Source of the DNA: Devosia ginsengisoli
GTDB taxonomy: Bacteria > Pseudomonadota > Alphaproteobacteria > Rhizobiales > Devosiaceae
Reading direction: 5' to 3'
DNA: 64,000 nt
Assembly (NCBI RefSeq): GCF_024707105.1
Contig: NZ_JANQAJ010000013.1
Coordinates: 1-64,000, forward strand
A program made the translations under genes and the position numbers. This document shows positions 16,540-24,989 of this stretch, piece by piece. Numbering within the stretch: position 1 is the first letter of the stretch; the number at the start of each line of letters is the position of its first letter. Below the pieces are notes generated by a model that was not told the origin of the DNA, ran no database searches, and saw only the letters and a list, made by a program, of their open reading frames with translations.

Positions 16540-17753
16540 AGGGTGGCGATCTCGACAGCCAGTTGCGCGACTGGCGAAGCAAATATGTTGCCCTCAACCA
16601 GGCCAGCCTCCAATGGCTCCTCGATCGCCCTACCTTGCCCGGCGGATGGCTCAACACCAAGGTCAACAGCCTGACGCTGGCCGACTATGGCCGGGATGAC
16701 GGCCTCCGAGCGCCGCAATACACCTATGGCTGGATCCAGGGGCGCGGGCTGGAAGCGCTGGTGACCCATGCCGGGTACCTGCAAGCCGAAGCCCCCGATC
16801 TCGCCGCGCGGGCCATGAACGGGGCCCGATCGCTCTACGAAAACCTTGCCGCACTCTATGCGGAATACGGCAACGGCTATTTCCTCTACGACGGCGATCG
16901 GATTCCCATTCATATGGACTCTGCGGGCCAGGCGCATCGGCAACTGCCGGGCGCCGGCTTCGCCACCTATTCACAGGCCTTCATGCTGAAGGGCCTCATC
17001 GCCGCCGCACAGGGCTTCGACACACCGCGCGAGGCCGCCTGGCGCGGACATATGCAGACGCTTATTGCCGATCTGGAGAATGGGCACTTCATCCAGAATG
17101 AGCGCCAGCCGCTGGATGCGGCCGCCCTGTCCGGCGAACGCGAAAATTACGGCCCTCGCATGATCCTGCTCGGCGCCGCCGCATTACTGCGCGAGCGTGG
17201 CCATGAGGCCGACGCCGCCTTTGGCCATCGTTTCATCGATCATGTCCTCAACCGCCACATGAATGCCAAAACGCATCTGCTGCGGGACGAGCCGGATGGC
17301 GATCTGTGCAATCCCGGCCACGCCATCGAATTTTTCGGCTTCGCGCTCGGCTTCGTCGCTGCGGACGACCCGCGTATTCCGCAATTGCTGCAAGGATTGC
17401 TGGCCTGTTGTGAAGCGGGGTTCCACGGCCCCGGGGTCGCCATCGCCGTATCGGTGAAAACCGGCGCCGTGCTCGAACCGCATTTCCCCTGGTGGACCCT
17501 GCCCGAAACGATCCGGGCGACAGCTCTGGCCTATGAGCGGAGCGGCGATGAGCGGTTCATCGAATTCTGGCGTCGGGCCGACACCGCTTTCTGGCAGAAC
17601 TACCTGCGCTCCGATGCGCCCATCGCCTTCCAGAACCGCGACTGGACCGGGCCAGTGGACCGGGTGCCGGCGACATCCGATCTCGACCCGCTCTATCATA
17701 CCGGCCTGTCGCTGCTGGGTGCGATCCGGGTCGTCGACCGCCTCACCCGATAA
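16536..17753 (+). CDS. AGE-family N-acylglucosamine 2-epimerase / sugar isomerase
   Basis: A 405-residue alpha6/alpha6-barrel enzyme of the AGE family, which epimerises N-acylglucosamine and N-acylmannosamine or isomerises aldoses such as mannose. Family features include PQYTYGWIQGRGLEALVTHA, the Arg/His-bearing LPGAGFATYSQAFMLKGL and the conserved catalytic-His segment CNPGHAIEFFGFALG. The C-terminus ends with DPLYHTGLSLLGAIRVVDRL. Linked to NagA- and NagB-like genes it most plausibly feeds an N-acetylhexosamine into the pathway. Its 3' end overlaps the convergent dipeptidase gene by 11 bp. Confidence 0.85.
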   Translation: MKGGDLDSQLRDWRSKYVALNQASLQWLLDRPTLPGGWLNTKVNSLTLADYGRDDGLRAPQYTYGWIQGRGLEALVTHAGYLQAEAPDLAARAMNGARSLYENLAALYAEYGNGYFLYDGDRIPIHMDSAGQAHRQLPGAGFATYSQAFMLKGLIAAAQGFDTPREAAWRGHMQTLIADLENGHFIQNERQPLDAAALSGERENYGPRMILLGAAALLRERGHEADAAFGHRFIDHVLNRHMNAKTHLLRDEPDGDLCNPGHAIEFFGFALGFVAADDPRIPQLLQGLLACCEAGFHGPGVAIAVSVKTGAVLEPHFPWWTLPETIRATALAYERSGDERFIEFWRRADTAFWQNYLRSDAPIAFQNRDWTGPVDRVPATSDLDPLYHTGLSLLGAIRVVDRLTR

Positions 17754-18801
17754 TGCGGCCCAGCACATCCATCCAATTGCGCCAGGCCAGCCGTTCGACC
17801 AGCTCCTGACCATAGCCGGCATCGGCCAGCGCTTTGATCAGAGCCGGCATGCCGGCTATGTCGCCAATGGCTTCCGGCACTACCGCGCCATCGAAATCCG
17901 AGCCGAACCCCACTCGGCCCTCGCCCAGCCGCTCGATCAGATAATCGAGCTGCCGCACCATGAGCGCCATGTCGGTATCGGCGCGCATGTCGCCGTCATC
18001 ACGCAGGAAGGCGGTGGCGAAGTTGAGGCCCACCATGCCGTCGGAATCCCTGATAGCATCGAGCTGGCGGTCGGTCAGGTTGCGCGCGGCCGGGCAAAGG
18101 GCATGAGCGTTGGAATGGGTGGCCACCAACGGCGACTGTGACAGCTTGGCTACATCCCAAAAGCCCTGCTCGGTAATGTGGGAAAGATCGATCAGCATGC
18201 CGAGCCGGTTGCACTGCCGCACCAGATCGCGCCCCGCATCGGTCAGGCCCGGCCCGGTATCCGGCGAGCTCGGAAAGCGGAACGGCACGCCATGGCCGTA
18301 TCGGTTTGGGCGGCTCCACACCGGCCCCAGCGACCGCAAGCCGGCGGCATACAGCACCTCCAGCATGTCGAAATTCGCATCGATGGGCTCGGCGCCTTCC
18401 AGATGCAGCACGATCGCCAATCTGTCCGCGGCAAAGGCGGCTTCGATATCCGCCCGGTTCAGACAGAGTGCCACCCTGCCACCAGCCTGGTCGAGGATGC
18501 GACGCAGCAGTGCGACCTGCGCGAGCAGCGATGCCTGGGCAGTTTCGAGCGCCAGCAGCCCCGGCAGTGGCATGTCGACACCATCGGGTGTGCGGTGCTC
18601 GGCAAAATCGAAACTGCCGCCCGACGGACAGAAAACCGCGAACAGCCCGCCGGCCACGCCACCCTTGCGTGCACGCGGCAGGTCGATATGGCCATCGGGC
18701 GACCCATTGAGGAAGGCGCCGGCCGGGTCGGCTACGCCCGACATGACGAGCCGTCCGAGAACATCGTTATGCCCGTCGAAAACCCTGACTGGGTTAGTCA
18801 T
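17743..18801 (-). CDS. Peptidase M19 (renal dipeptidase family)
   Basis: A 352-residue zinc dipeptidase of the M19 family, which cleaves dipeptides, including D-amino-acid-containing ones, in an amidohydrolase-type barrel. The metal site is visible: DGHNDVLGRLV, the bridging Glu in VLHLEGAEPID, His in LIDLSHITEQGFWDV and His in PLVATHSNAHALCPAARN, followed by GFGSDFDGAVVPE. No signal peptide is seen, so it acts in the cytoplasm. It is the last gene of the peptide ABC operon (8-bp overlap with the ATPase) and would hydrolyse the imported dipeptide or peptide conjugate. Confidence 0.9.
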   Translation of the reverse strand: MTNPVRVFDGHNDVLGRLVMSGVADPAGAFLNGSPDGHIDLPRARKGGVAGGLFAVFCPSGGSFDFAEHRTPDGVDMPLPGLLALETAQASLLAQVALLRRILDQAGGRVALCLNRADIEAAFAADRLAIVLHLEGAEPIDANFDMLEVLYAAGLRSLGPVWSRPNRYGHGVPFRFPSSPDTGPGLTDAGRDLVRQCNRLGMLIDLSHITEQGFWDVAKLSQSPLVATHSNAHALCPAARNLTDRQLDAIRDSDGMVGLNFATAFLRDDGDMRADTDMALMVRQLDYLIERLGEGRVGFGSDFDGAVVPEAIGDIAGMPALIKALADAGYGQELVERLAWRNWMDVLGRIIG

Positions 18802-20428
18802 TCGCTTCTATCTCCGTGAAGCTGTGTTTCTGGCCCGGCACCGCTGCCAGCAGCCGTTTTGTGTAATCGGATTGCGGACTGCCCAACACGGCCGCGACAC
18901 TGCCGGATTCGGCAATCCTGCCACGCTGCATCACCACGATCGTGTCGCTGATCTGCGCCGCCACGCGCAGGTCGTGGGTGATAAAGAGAATACTGAGATC
19001 GAGCCGCCGCCTGATGTCGTCGAGCAGCCGCACCACCTGCTGCTGCACCGTGGCATCGAGAGCCGAAACGGCCTCGTCGGCGATCAGAACCTCGGGCTGC
19101 AATGCCAGCGCACGCGCAATGCAGATGCGCTGCCGCTGCCCGCCGCTGAACTGGTAGGGAAACCGATCCAGCGAATCCGGCCGCAACCCGACCAGTTCCA
19201 TAAGCTCGGCGGCGCGCGCCGTGGCTTCTTTCCGCGAAGCGCCGAAATTCATCGGTCCCTCGATGATGGACTCGCCCACTTTGCGACGCGGGTTGAGGGA
19301 GCGGTTGGGGTCCTGGAACACCATCTGTACGCGCTGGCGCTGCCGGCGCGACCCGGCGGCCTGCGAGACATCGCTGCCCACCACGATCTGCCCGCCAGAT
19401 GGGACAGTCAGCCCGGCAAGGCAGCGCGCCAGCGTGCTCTTGCCCGATCCGGATTCCCCCACGACGCTCAGCACTTCCCCGCGACGCAGCGTCAGGTCCA
19501 CGCCGCCCACGGCATCGAACCGCTCCTGGCGAAACAGGCCCTTGCGGCGCGTGAAGCTCTTGCGCAGGTCGGTCATGCGCACCAAGACGGGGCCGAGGTC
19601 CTTCGGCTCGGGTCGTACGCTGCCCAGCTCGGGAATGGCATTGATCAGGGCACGGGTATAGTCCTGCCGAGGGTTTCCCAGCACGGCCTCGGCACTGCCC
19701 TGTTCGACCACCTGCCCATGCTGCATGACCACGACATGGTCGGCAATATCGCGCACCACGCCGATGTCATGGGTGATGAACAGAACACCGGTGCCCCGCC
19801 GCACCTGCAGGTCCTTGATGAGCCGCAGGATTTCAGCCTGCGTGGTCACGTCCAGCGCCGTGGTCGGTTCATCGGCGATGAGCAGCATCGGATCGAGAAT
19901 CAGCGCCATGGCGATCATGACCCGCTGCCGCTGCCCACCGGAAAGCTCATGCGGATAAGCGCGGCTGATCTGTTCCGGGCTCGGAAGCTGCACGGCCTGC
20001 AAAGCCGCCAGAACCTGCTCCCGCCGCTCACCTGCGCCGAGCTTCGGCCGGTGGATCTTGAGGACCTCCTCGATCTGCGCCCCCACATTCACCACGGGAT
20101 GCAGGGCCGTCATCGGCTCCTGGAAGATCATCGATACCTCGCGGCCGACGATCTGCCGCCTCTGCTGGGGGGTGACCTTCAACAGGTCCCGCCCGGCCAG
20201 CGAAATGGTGCCACGCACCCCGCGTTGCAGCACGCGCGGCAGCAGGCCCATCGTGGCCATGGCGGTCAGGGACTTCCCCGATCCGGATTCGCCCACCAGG
20301 CACACCATCTCCCCGCGGCGAATGCGCAGGTCGAGATTGGCCACGGCGTGAGGGCGGTCGGCCCCGATCGGCAGGTCGATCTGCAGACCTGCTATGTCGA
20401 GCACTGCAGGCTCTTTGGTCTGGTTCAT
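18794..20428 (-). CDS. Peptide-type ABC transporter, fused dual ATPase (DppD-DppF)
   Basis: A 544-residue protein joining two ABC ATPase domains that power the DppBC-type permeases. Domain 1 (about 10-255) has Walker A GESGSGKSL, signature LSGGQRQRV and Walker B LLIADEPT. Domain 2 (about 285-530) has GESGSGKSTLARC, FSGGQRQRICIARAL and VLIADEAVSALD, plus the VFQDPNRSLNPRRKVGE segment of oligopeptide transporters. The start is ATG 20428 (MNQTKEP), 1 bp after the dppC-like stop. The substrate is not readable from the ATPase; the neighbours point to peptides or amino-sugar peptides. Confidence 0.93.
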   Translation of the reverse strand: MNQTKEPAVLDIAGLQIDLPIGADRPHAVANLDLRIRRGEMVCLVGESGSGKSLTAMATMGLLPRVLQRGVRGTISLAGRDLLKVTPQQRRQIVGREVSMIFQEPMTALHPVVNVGAQIEEVLKIHRPKLGAGERREQVLAALQAVQLPSPEQISRAYPHELSGGQRQRVMIAMALILDPMLLIADEPTTALDVTTQAEILRLIKDLQVRRGTGVLFITHDIGVVRDIADHVVVMQHGQVVEQGSAEAVLGNPRQDYTRALINAIPELGSVRPEPKDLGPVLVRMTDLRKSFTRRKGLFRQERFDAVGGVDLTLRRGEVLSVVGESGSGKSTLARCLAGLTVPSGGQIVVGSDVSQAAGSRRQRQRVQMVFQDPNRSLNPRRKVGESIIEGPMNFGASRKEATARAAELMELVGLRPDSLDRFPYQFSGGQRQRICIARALALQPEVLIADEAVSALDATVQQQVVRLLDDIRRRLDLSILFITHDLRVAAQISDTIVVMQRGRIAESGSVAAVLGSPQSDYTKRLLAAVPGQKHSFTEIEAND

Positions 20429-20429
20429 A

Positions 20430-21278
20430 TCAGTCACTCTTGAGCCGCAGCGGATCGGTGGAGTCGCGCAATCCATCACCCACCAGATTGACGGCGAGAA
20501 CCGTGGCGGTAAGGAAAAGCGCAGGCACGAATACCCCCCAGGGCGCAATCTGGAAGGCCAGGCGCCCTTCGGCGATCATGTTGCCCCAACTGGGCATTTC
20601 CGGCGGCATGCCGACGCCCAGGAAGCTCAGCAGCGATTCCGCCACGATGGCATTGGCGCCGACATAGGTGCCGATCACGATGAGCGGCGCCAGCGCGTTG
20701 GGAATGAAATGCCGCCACAGCAACATGGGCAGCCGCGTCCCACCCATGCGCGCCGCTTCGACATAGGGTTCAGTGCGGATGGACAGCGCCAGGCTGCGCG
20801 TCAGGCGCACGGTATCGGGCAGGCTGGGAATGCCGATGGCGATCAGCAAGGCCCATAGTCCGCCGCCCCACATGACGACCATGGCAACGCCGACCAGCAC
20901 CGCCGGCATGGCCATGATGCCGTCGATCACCCGCATGATCAGGCCATCCAGCCAGCGCACCGAACCGGCCAGCAATCCCAGCACCACGCCGACACACAGC
21001 ACCGCGATACCGACAAGAAATCCCACCGTGAGCGAGATGCGGCCGCCATGCAGCGCGCGCGTCAGTACGTCCCGGCCGATGCGGTCGGTCCCGAGCCAGT
21101 GTTCGCCCGATGGCGGCTGCAGCCGCGCGGCGGGATTGATGTCGGTGGGGCCATAGGGGCTGATCCATGGCGCCAGAACGGCGGTGGCGACCAACACGGC
21201 CAGAACGGCTAGCCCGAATATCGTGACAGGATCGAGTTGCAGCCGCCGCATGGGGGCCGGGGATGCTATGTCGCTCAT
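20430..21278 (-). CDS. Peptide-type ABC transporter permease (DppC-like)
   Basis: A 282-residue inner-membrane permease. The N-terminal helix is followed by LAPWISPYGPTDINPAARLQ and the characteristic HWLGTDRIGRDVLTRALHGG motif of DppC/OppC proteins. The EAA coupling loop is YVEAARMGGTRLPMLLWRHF, and SLLSFLGVGMPPEMPSWGNM is also typical. It overlaps the preceding permease gene by 4 bp, consistent with a heterodimeric pore made in equal amounts. Confidence 0.93.
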   Translation of the reverse strand: MSDIASPAPMRRLQLDPVTIFGLAVLAVLVATAVLAPWISPYGPTDINPAARLQPPSGEHWLGTDRIGRDVLTRALHGGRISLTVGFLVGIAVLCVGVVLGLLAGSVRWLDGLIMRVIDGIMAMPAVLVGVAMVVMWGGGLWALLIAIGIPSLPDTVRLTRSLALSIRTEPYVEAARMGGTRLPMLLWRHFIPNALAPLIVIGTYVGANAIVAESLLSFLGVGMPPEMPSWGNMIAEGRLAFQIAPWGVFVPALFLTATVLAVNLVGDGLRDSTDPLRLKSD

Positions 21279-22216
21279 TGGCGGATCCTCGGATCGAGCA
21301 GCGCATAGATCATGTCGACCACCATGTTGACGAAGATGTAGATGAGCGCCGTCACCAGGATGACGCCCTGGATGATGGGGAAGTCACGCTTGAGAATGGC
21401 TTCCGTCACCAACCGCCCCAGGCCGGGAATGTTGAACAGCGTCTCGGTGACCACCACCCCGCCCAGCAGCCCGGCGAAACTGGAGCCGATAATGGTGATA
21501 ATCGGCACAGCGGCACAGCGCAGGGCATGGGCCGTAAGCACGCGCAGCGGCGTGGCGCCCTTGGCCCGTGCGGTCCGCACGAAATCTTCTTTGAGCATGT
21601 CGAGCACCGCCGCGCGGCTGACGCGGGCAAACAACGACATGTAGAAGGCGCCTAGCGTGATGATCGGCAAGGTCATGCCCCGCAGGAACTGTCCGAAATC
21701 AGTCTGTGGCGGGGTAAAGCCCTGCACGGGAAACCAGCCGGGCACCAAGGCAAGCCAATAGACCAGCGTATAGGCCACGATGAAGATCGGCAGCGAAAAG
21801 CCGATCGAGGCCACGCCCATCAGCAGCTTGTCGGGCCAGCGCCCCGCCGTAACGGCCGCGAAAGTGCCCATGGGCACCCCCAGCACGACCGCGAAGAGCA
21901 GCGTACCGATCGCCAGTGCGATGGTCGGACCGATGCGCACCGAGATCATATCGACGACAGGCGTGCCGTAAAACAGCGAGCTTCCCAGATCACCCCGCAG
22001 GGTGTTGCCGGCCCAGTCGAGAAACTGGATCGGCAGCGGACGGTTAAGCCCCAGCGCTTCGCGCAGCGTCTCCACCTCGGCGGCGCCGGCACTGTCGCCG
22101 GCGATGATCCGGGCGGGATCGCTCCCGCCCAGATGCACCACGAGAAAGACCGCCAGCATGACGATGGCGATGACCGGCACGGTTGCCAGCGCACGCCGGA
22201 GGAGGAAAGAGATCAT
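21275..22216 (-). CDS. Peptide-type ABC transporter permease (DppB-like)
   Basis: A 313-residue inner-membrane permease of the DppB/OppB type. Helix 1 is FLLRRALATVPVIAIVMLAV. The periplasmic segment LREALGLNRPLPIQFLDW and the EAA-type loop DFVRTARAKGATPLRVLTAH are family hallmarks, as is the end VDMIYALLDPRIRQ. It starts directly after the binding-protein stop and overlaps the DppC-like gene. Confidence 0.93.
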   Translation of the reverse strand: MISFLLRRALATVPVIAIVMLAVFLVVHLGGSDPARIIAGDSAGAAEVETLREALGLNRPLPIQFLDWAGNTLRGDLGSSLFYGTPVVDMISVRIGPTIALAIGTLLFAVVLGVPMGTFAAVTAGRWPDKLLMGVASIGFSLPIFIVAYTLVYWLALVPGWFPVQGFTPPQTDFGQFLRGMTLPIITLGAFYMSLFARVSRAAVLDMLKEDFVRTARAKGATPLRVLTAHALRCAAVPIITIIGSSFAGLLGGVVVTETLFNIPGLGRLVTEAILKRDFPIIQGVILVTALIYIFVNMVVDMIYALLDPRIRQ

Positions 22217-23803
22217 CTATTGCGCGACCTTGGTCACCCCGTAGAGCGGCGATGCCGCGCCGATGACGACATTGTCGACATTGACGTTCCAGGCATCGAA
22301 TAGCTGGTACTGGCCACCGGGAACGAAGGTCATCAGCTCATAGACGCGCTGCTGGAACTCATCGGCAATCTCGCGGCGCTCCGCCGGATCGGACGTCAGG
22401 GCAAAGCGTGCCTTGATGGCCTCCGCCTCGTCGTCGCACGGCCACCCGGCCCAGGCCGCTTCGCAATTGGTCTTGCCCGGCAGGTTCGAGATCGGCGTAT
22501 CGAGCAAGCCGCCCGAGGCCGTGGTGATGAACATGTTCCACCCGCCCTCCGTTTGCGGCTCCGTCTTCGCCCGCCGCTGGATGATGCTCGCCCAGTCGGA
22601 CGCCGCCAGTTCGACATTGAAGCCGATGCTGCGCAATTCCTGCGCCGCGATAAGTGCGAAATTGTTCACCGTGGGAAGATCGGTAGGCTGCAGCAGCACG
22701 ATCGGCTCGCCACCATAACCGCTCTCTTCCACCAGCTTGCGCGCCGCTTCCACATCGCCCGAACCGATAAGCTCCGTACCGATGTCGGTGGAATAGGGGC
22801 TATCGCAGGTATAGATCGACCGGCACTCCTTGCCCTCCCCCGGCGCAACGGCGGCCTGCAGATAGCTCTGCTGATCCACTACCATGGCGAAGGCCTGTCG
22901 CGCCTTGGCATTGTCGAAGGGCGGGTTGAGCGAATTGAAGCGCAGGACGATCAGTTCGCCGCGCGGATCGCGCGCCGCTACTTCCAGATTGTTGTCCGCC
23001 CGCAGGATGGGCAGCATATCGGCGGGCGGGCCTTCGACGAAATCCACCTCGCCGGCCATCAGCGCATTGGCGGCCGTCTGACGGTCGGCGATAAAGGTCC
23101 AGACAATGCGGTCGGTGCCGGCAACCTTGCCGCCGGACAGCATGTCCTGCGGCTCCGAACGCGGCACATAGGCCTCGTTGCGGTCGAAGACCAACTGGAT
23201 GCCCGGCTTGGATTCCTCGGCATTATAGCTGTAGGGCCCCGAGCCGAGAGGCACGGTGAACGGAATGTTGGGGTCATCGCCGATCAGCGACTTCGGATAC
23301 ATGAAGGGAATGGGCTGATCCACCTTGGCCAACACGTCCAGCACCAGCCCATAGGGCGCGTTCAGCGTCAGCACGAATGTCTTGTCGTCGACGGCCACCA
23401 GGGACTCAGTGCTCGCCTTGAGCGTGCCGCCCATGCCGTCCTTGGCGAAGAACCGTTCCAGCGAAGCCACGCAGTCCTCGGCCGTTACCGGCGTTCCATC
23501 ATGCCAGGCCAGCCCGTCGCGCAGCACGAAGGTGTAGACCAGCCCGTCGTCGCTCACCGTGTAGCTATCGACCATCTGCGGATGCGGGACCAGGTTGCTG
23601 TCCATCGCAAACAGCGTATCGAACACCAGGAACCCCATATTGCCGGTGATCTTGGCGGTAGTCTGGCTGGGATCGAGCGTCGGCAGGTCGCTCGACGGCA
23701 CGAATTTCAGCACGTTTTCCTGCGCGAAGACCGGACCGGCCAGCGCGGTTCCGGCCAGAAAGGCCACAGCCAGAGCGGCCGCGAAAAAGTTACGTTTAGG
23801 CAT
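22217..23803 (-). CDS. Peptide-type ABC transporter substrate-binding protein (SBP family 5)
   Basis: A 528-residue periplasmic receptor of the DppA/OppA class. The signal peptide occupies about residues 1-28 (MPKRNFFAAALAVAFLAGTA, cleavage near VFA-QE). The family signature is VYTFVLRDGLAWHDGTPVTA, preceded by DLPTLDPSQTTAKITGNMGF. The start at 23803 follows GGGAGAA. It is the first gene of a five-gene minus-strand operon. Its promoter contains the same palindromic operator as nagB, which ties uptake to the NagA/NagB/AGE enzymes. Class 5 receptors carry dipeptides, oligopeptides, muropeptides and, in some species, sialic acid. Confidence 0.92.
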   Translation of the reverse strand: MPKRNFFAAALAVAFLAGTALAGPVFAQENVLKFVPSSDLPTLDPSQTTAKITGNMGFLVFDTLFAMDSNLVPHPQMVDSYTVSDDGLVYTFVLRDGLAWHDGTPVTAEDCVASLERFFAKDGMGGTLKASTESLVAVDDKTFVLTLNAPYGLVLDVLAKVDQPIPFMYPKSLIGDDPNIPFTVPLGSGPYSYNAEESKPGIQLVFDRNEAYVPRSEPQDMLSGGKVAGTDRIVWTFIADRQTAANALMAGEVDFVEGPPADMLPILRADNNLEVAARDPRGELIVLRFNSLNPPFDNAKARQAFAMVVDQQSYLQAAVAPGEGKECRSIYTCDSPYSTDIGTELIGSGDVEAARKLVEESGYGGEPIVLLQPTDLPTVNNFALIAAQELRSIGFNVELAASDWASIIQRRAKTEPQTEGGWNMFITTASGGLLDTPISNLPGKTNCEAAWAGWPCDDEAEAIKARFALTSDPAERREIADEFQQRVYELMTFVPGGQYQLFDAWNVNVDNVVIGAASPLYGVTKVAQ

Positions 23804-23903
23804 CACCAATTCTCCCTTGTCGCGCCACCCCGGGGCACGCGCCGATCCTCCTCGCCCGCACGGCCCACAAATCCAGAGCAAGCACTGAGGCGATGTTGGA
23901 AAC

Positions 23904-23930
23904 GCTATAGTGCAACCGGTTGCATGTCAA
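23904..23930 (-). promoter_or_regulatory. Promoter of the peptide ABC operon with LacI-type operator
   Basis: On the minus strand TTGACA (23930-23925) and TATAGC (23909-23904) are 15 bp apart. The 14-bp perfect palindrome TGCAACCGGTTGCA (23911-23924) fills almost the whole spacer. The site is identical in its 12-bp core to the one in front of nagB, so the same regulator should act here. The divergent hydrolase gene starts 61 bp to the right and may share this control. Confidence 0.8.
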
Positions 23931-23984
23931 CGCAGCCGTAAGTAGGATACTGGCAGCAACACAGGGAGTGCCGCGCAGCTTCAC

Positions 23985-24989
23985 ATGACCCATATCCCGA
24001 AAATCCAGGTCGAAATGCACAAACAGGATTATATTTCAAAGCTCTGGGAGCTTCTGCGCACCCAGCCGGCCACGGCACCGCAAGTTGTCCGCGCGACAGA
24101 TGAAGACCATGGCGACTACATGGTTGAGTCCCTCGACCTGGACTATGCCGGAACCATCATCCGCGGGTTTCTGACACGTCCCAAGGCAACCGGTCGCCAT
24201 CCTGCCATGCTCTATGCCCATGCGCATGGCCGTCGCTACGACATCGGCGCCCGCGAGCTATTGGATGGTCGGGCCGCGTTACGCGGCCCCTTGGGTCCGG
24301 TTTTCGCCCGAGCCGGATTCGTCACCCTGTGCATCGATATGCCGTGTTTCGGAGCCCGGGCCAGTATTTCGGAAGATGCCCTGGTGAAGCAGACGCTCTG
24401 GCGAGGAAGCACCGTCATGGGACAAATGCTGAGCGAACTGTCCGGCGCGCTAAGCTATCTCTGTGCCCGCCCGGATGTGGATGCGGAACGCATCGGCGCG
24501 TTCGGCATTTCCATGGGCGCCACCCATGCCTATATGCTCGCCGGGCTCGACGCCCGCATAAAGGCCGTTGCTCACCTGTGCTGCTATGCCGATTTCGAGA
24601 CGTTGATCGAACTCGATCATCACGACCTGCATGGTCACTATCTCACCATTCCCGGATTTTCCCACGCAACGTCGGTGGGACAGATCGCCGGCCTTATCGC
24701 GCCGCGGCCACAACTCATCTGCAATGGTGCCGACGATCCGCTGACCCCGCCATCGGCGGTCACGCGCGCCTATAAGGAAACCGAGGCAGCCTATCAGGCA
24801 TCCGGCAGCCCGGAAAATCTGCGCTATATTGCCTATCCCGACACCGGCCACACCGAAACCGATGCCATGCGGGACGAGGTCATGGCGTTCTTCGCAACGC
24901 ATCTCGGACAAGCGAAAAGACTGACAGGCGTCAGGGGAGCTGGTCGACGCCCTAGAGCGTCCCCCGCAGCGGCGGCGCATCGGCCGTGA
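23985..24989 (+). CDS. Alpha/beta-hydrolase (acetyl-xylan esterase / dienelactone hydrolase-like)
   Basis: A soluble serine hydrolase of up to 334 residues. The nucleophile elbow is GAFGISMGATHAY, the likely acid Asp lies in NGADDPLTPPSA and the catalytic His in PDTGHTETDAM. The N-terminal VESLDLDYAGTIIRGFLTRP and MLYAHAHGRRYDIG segments resemble esterases that deacylate sugars or small esters. It is divergent from the peptide ABC operon and shares the palindromic operator region, so it may remove an acyl group from the imported compound. The last 30 residues (from about RLTGVRGAG) look unlike a folded end and overlap the convergent deacetylase gene by 38 bp. A frameshift or late stop is possible there. 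Confidence 0.75.
   Translation: MTHIPKIQVEMHKQDYISKLWELLRTQPATAPQVVRATDEDHGDYMVESLDLDYAGTIIRGFLTRPKATGRHPAMLYAHAHGRRYDIGARELLDGRAALRGPLGPVFARAGFVTLCIDMPCFGARASISEDALVKQTLWRGSTVMGQMLSELSGALSYLCARPDVDAERIGAFGISMGATHAYMLAGLDARIKAVAHLCCYADFETLIELDHHDLHGHYLTIPGFSHATSVGQIAGLIAPRPQLICNGADDPLTPPSAVTRAYKETEAAYQASGSPENLRYIAYPDTGHTETDAMRDEVMAFFATHLGQAKRLTGVRGAGRRPRASPAAAAHRP

Noticed and set aside
18110-20443. A 777-codon plus-strand frame over the dipeptidase and ATPase genes
   Set aside because: It lies antisense to two clearly recognised genes and its product is His/Arg/Pro-rich without any domain.
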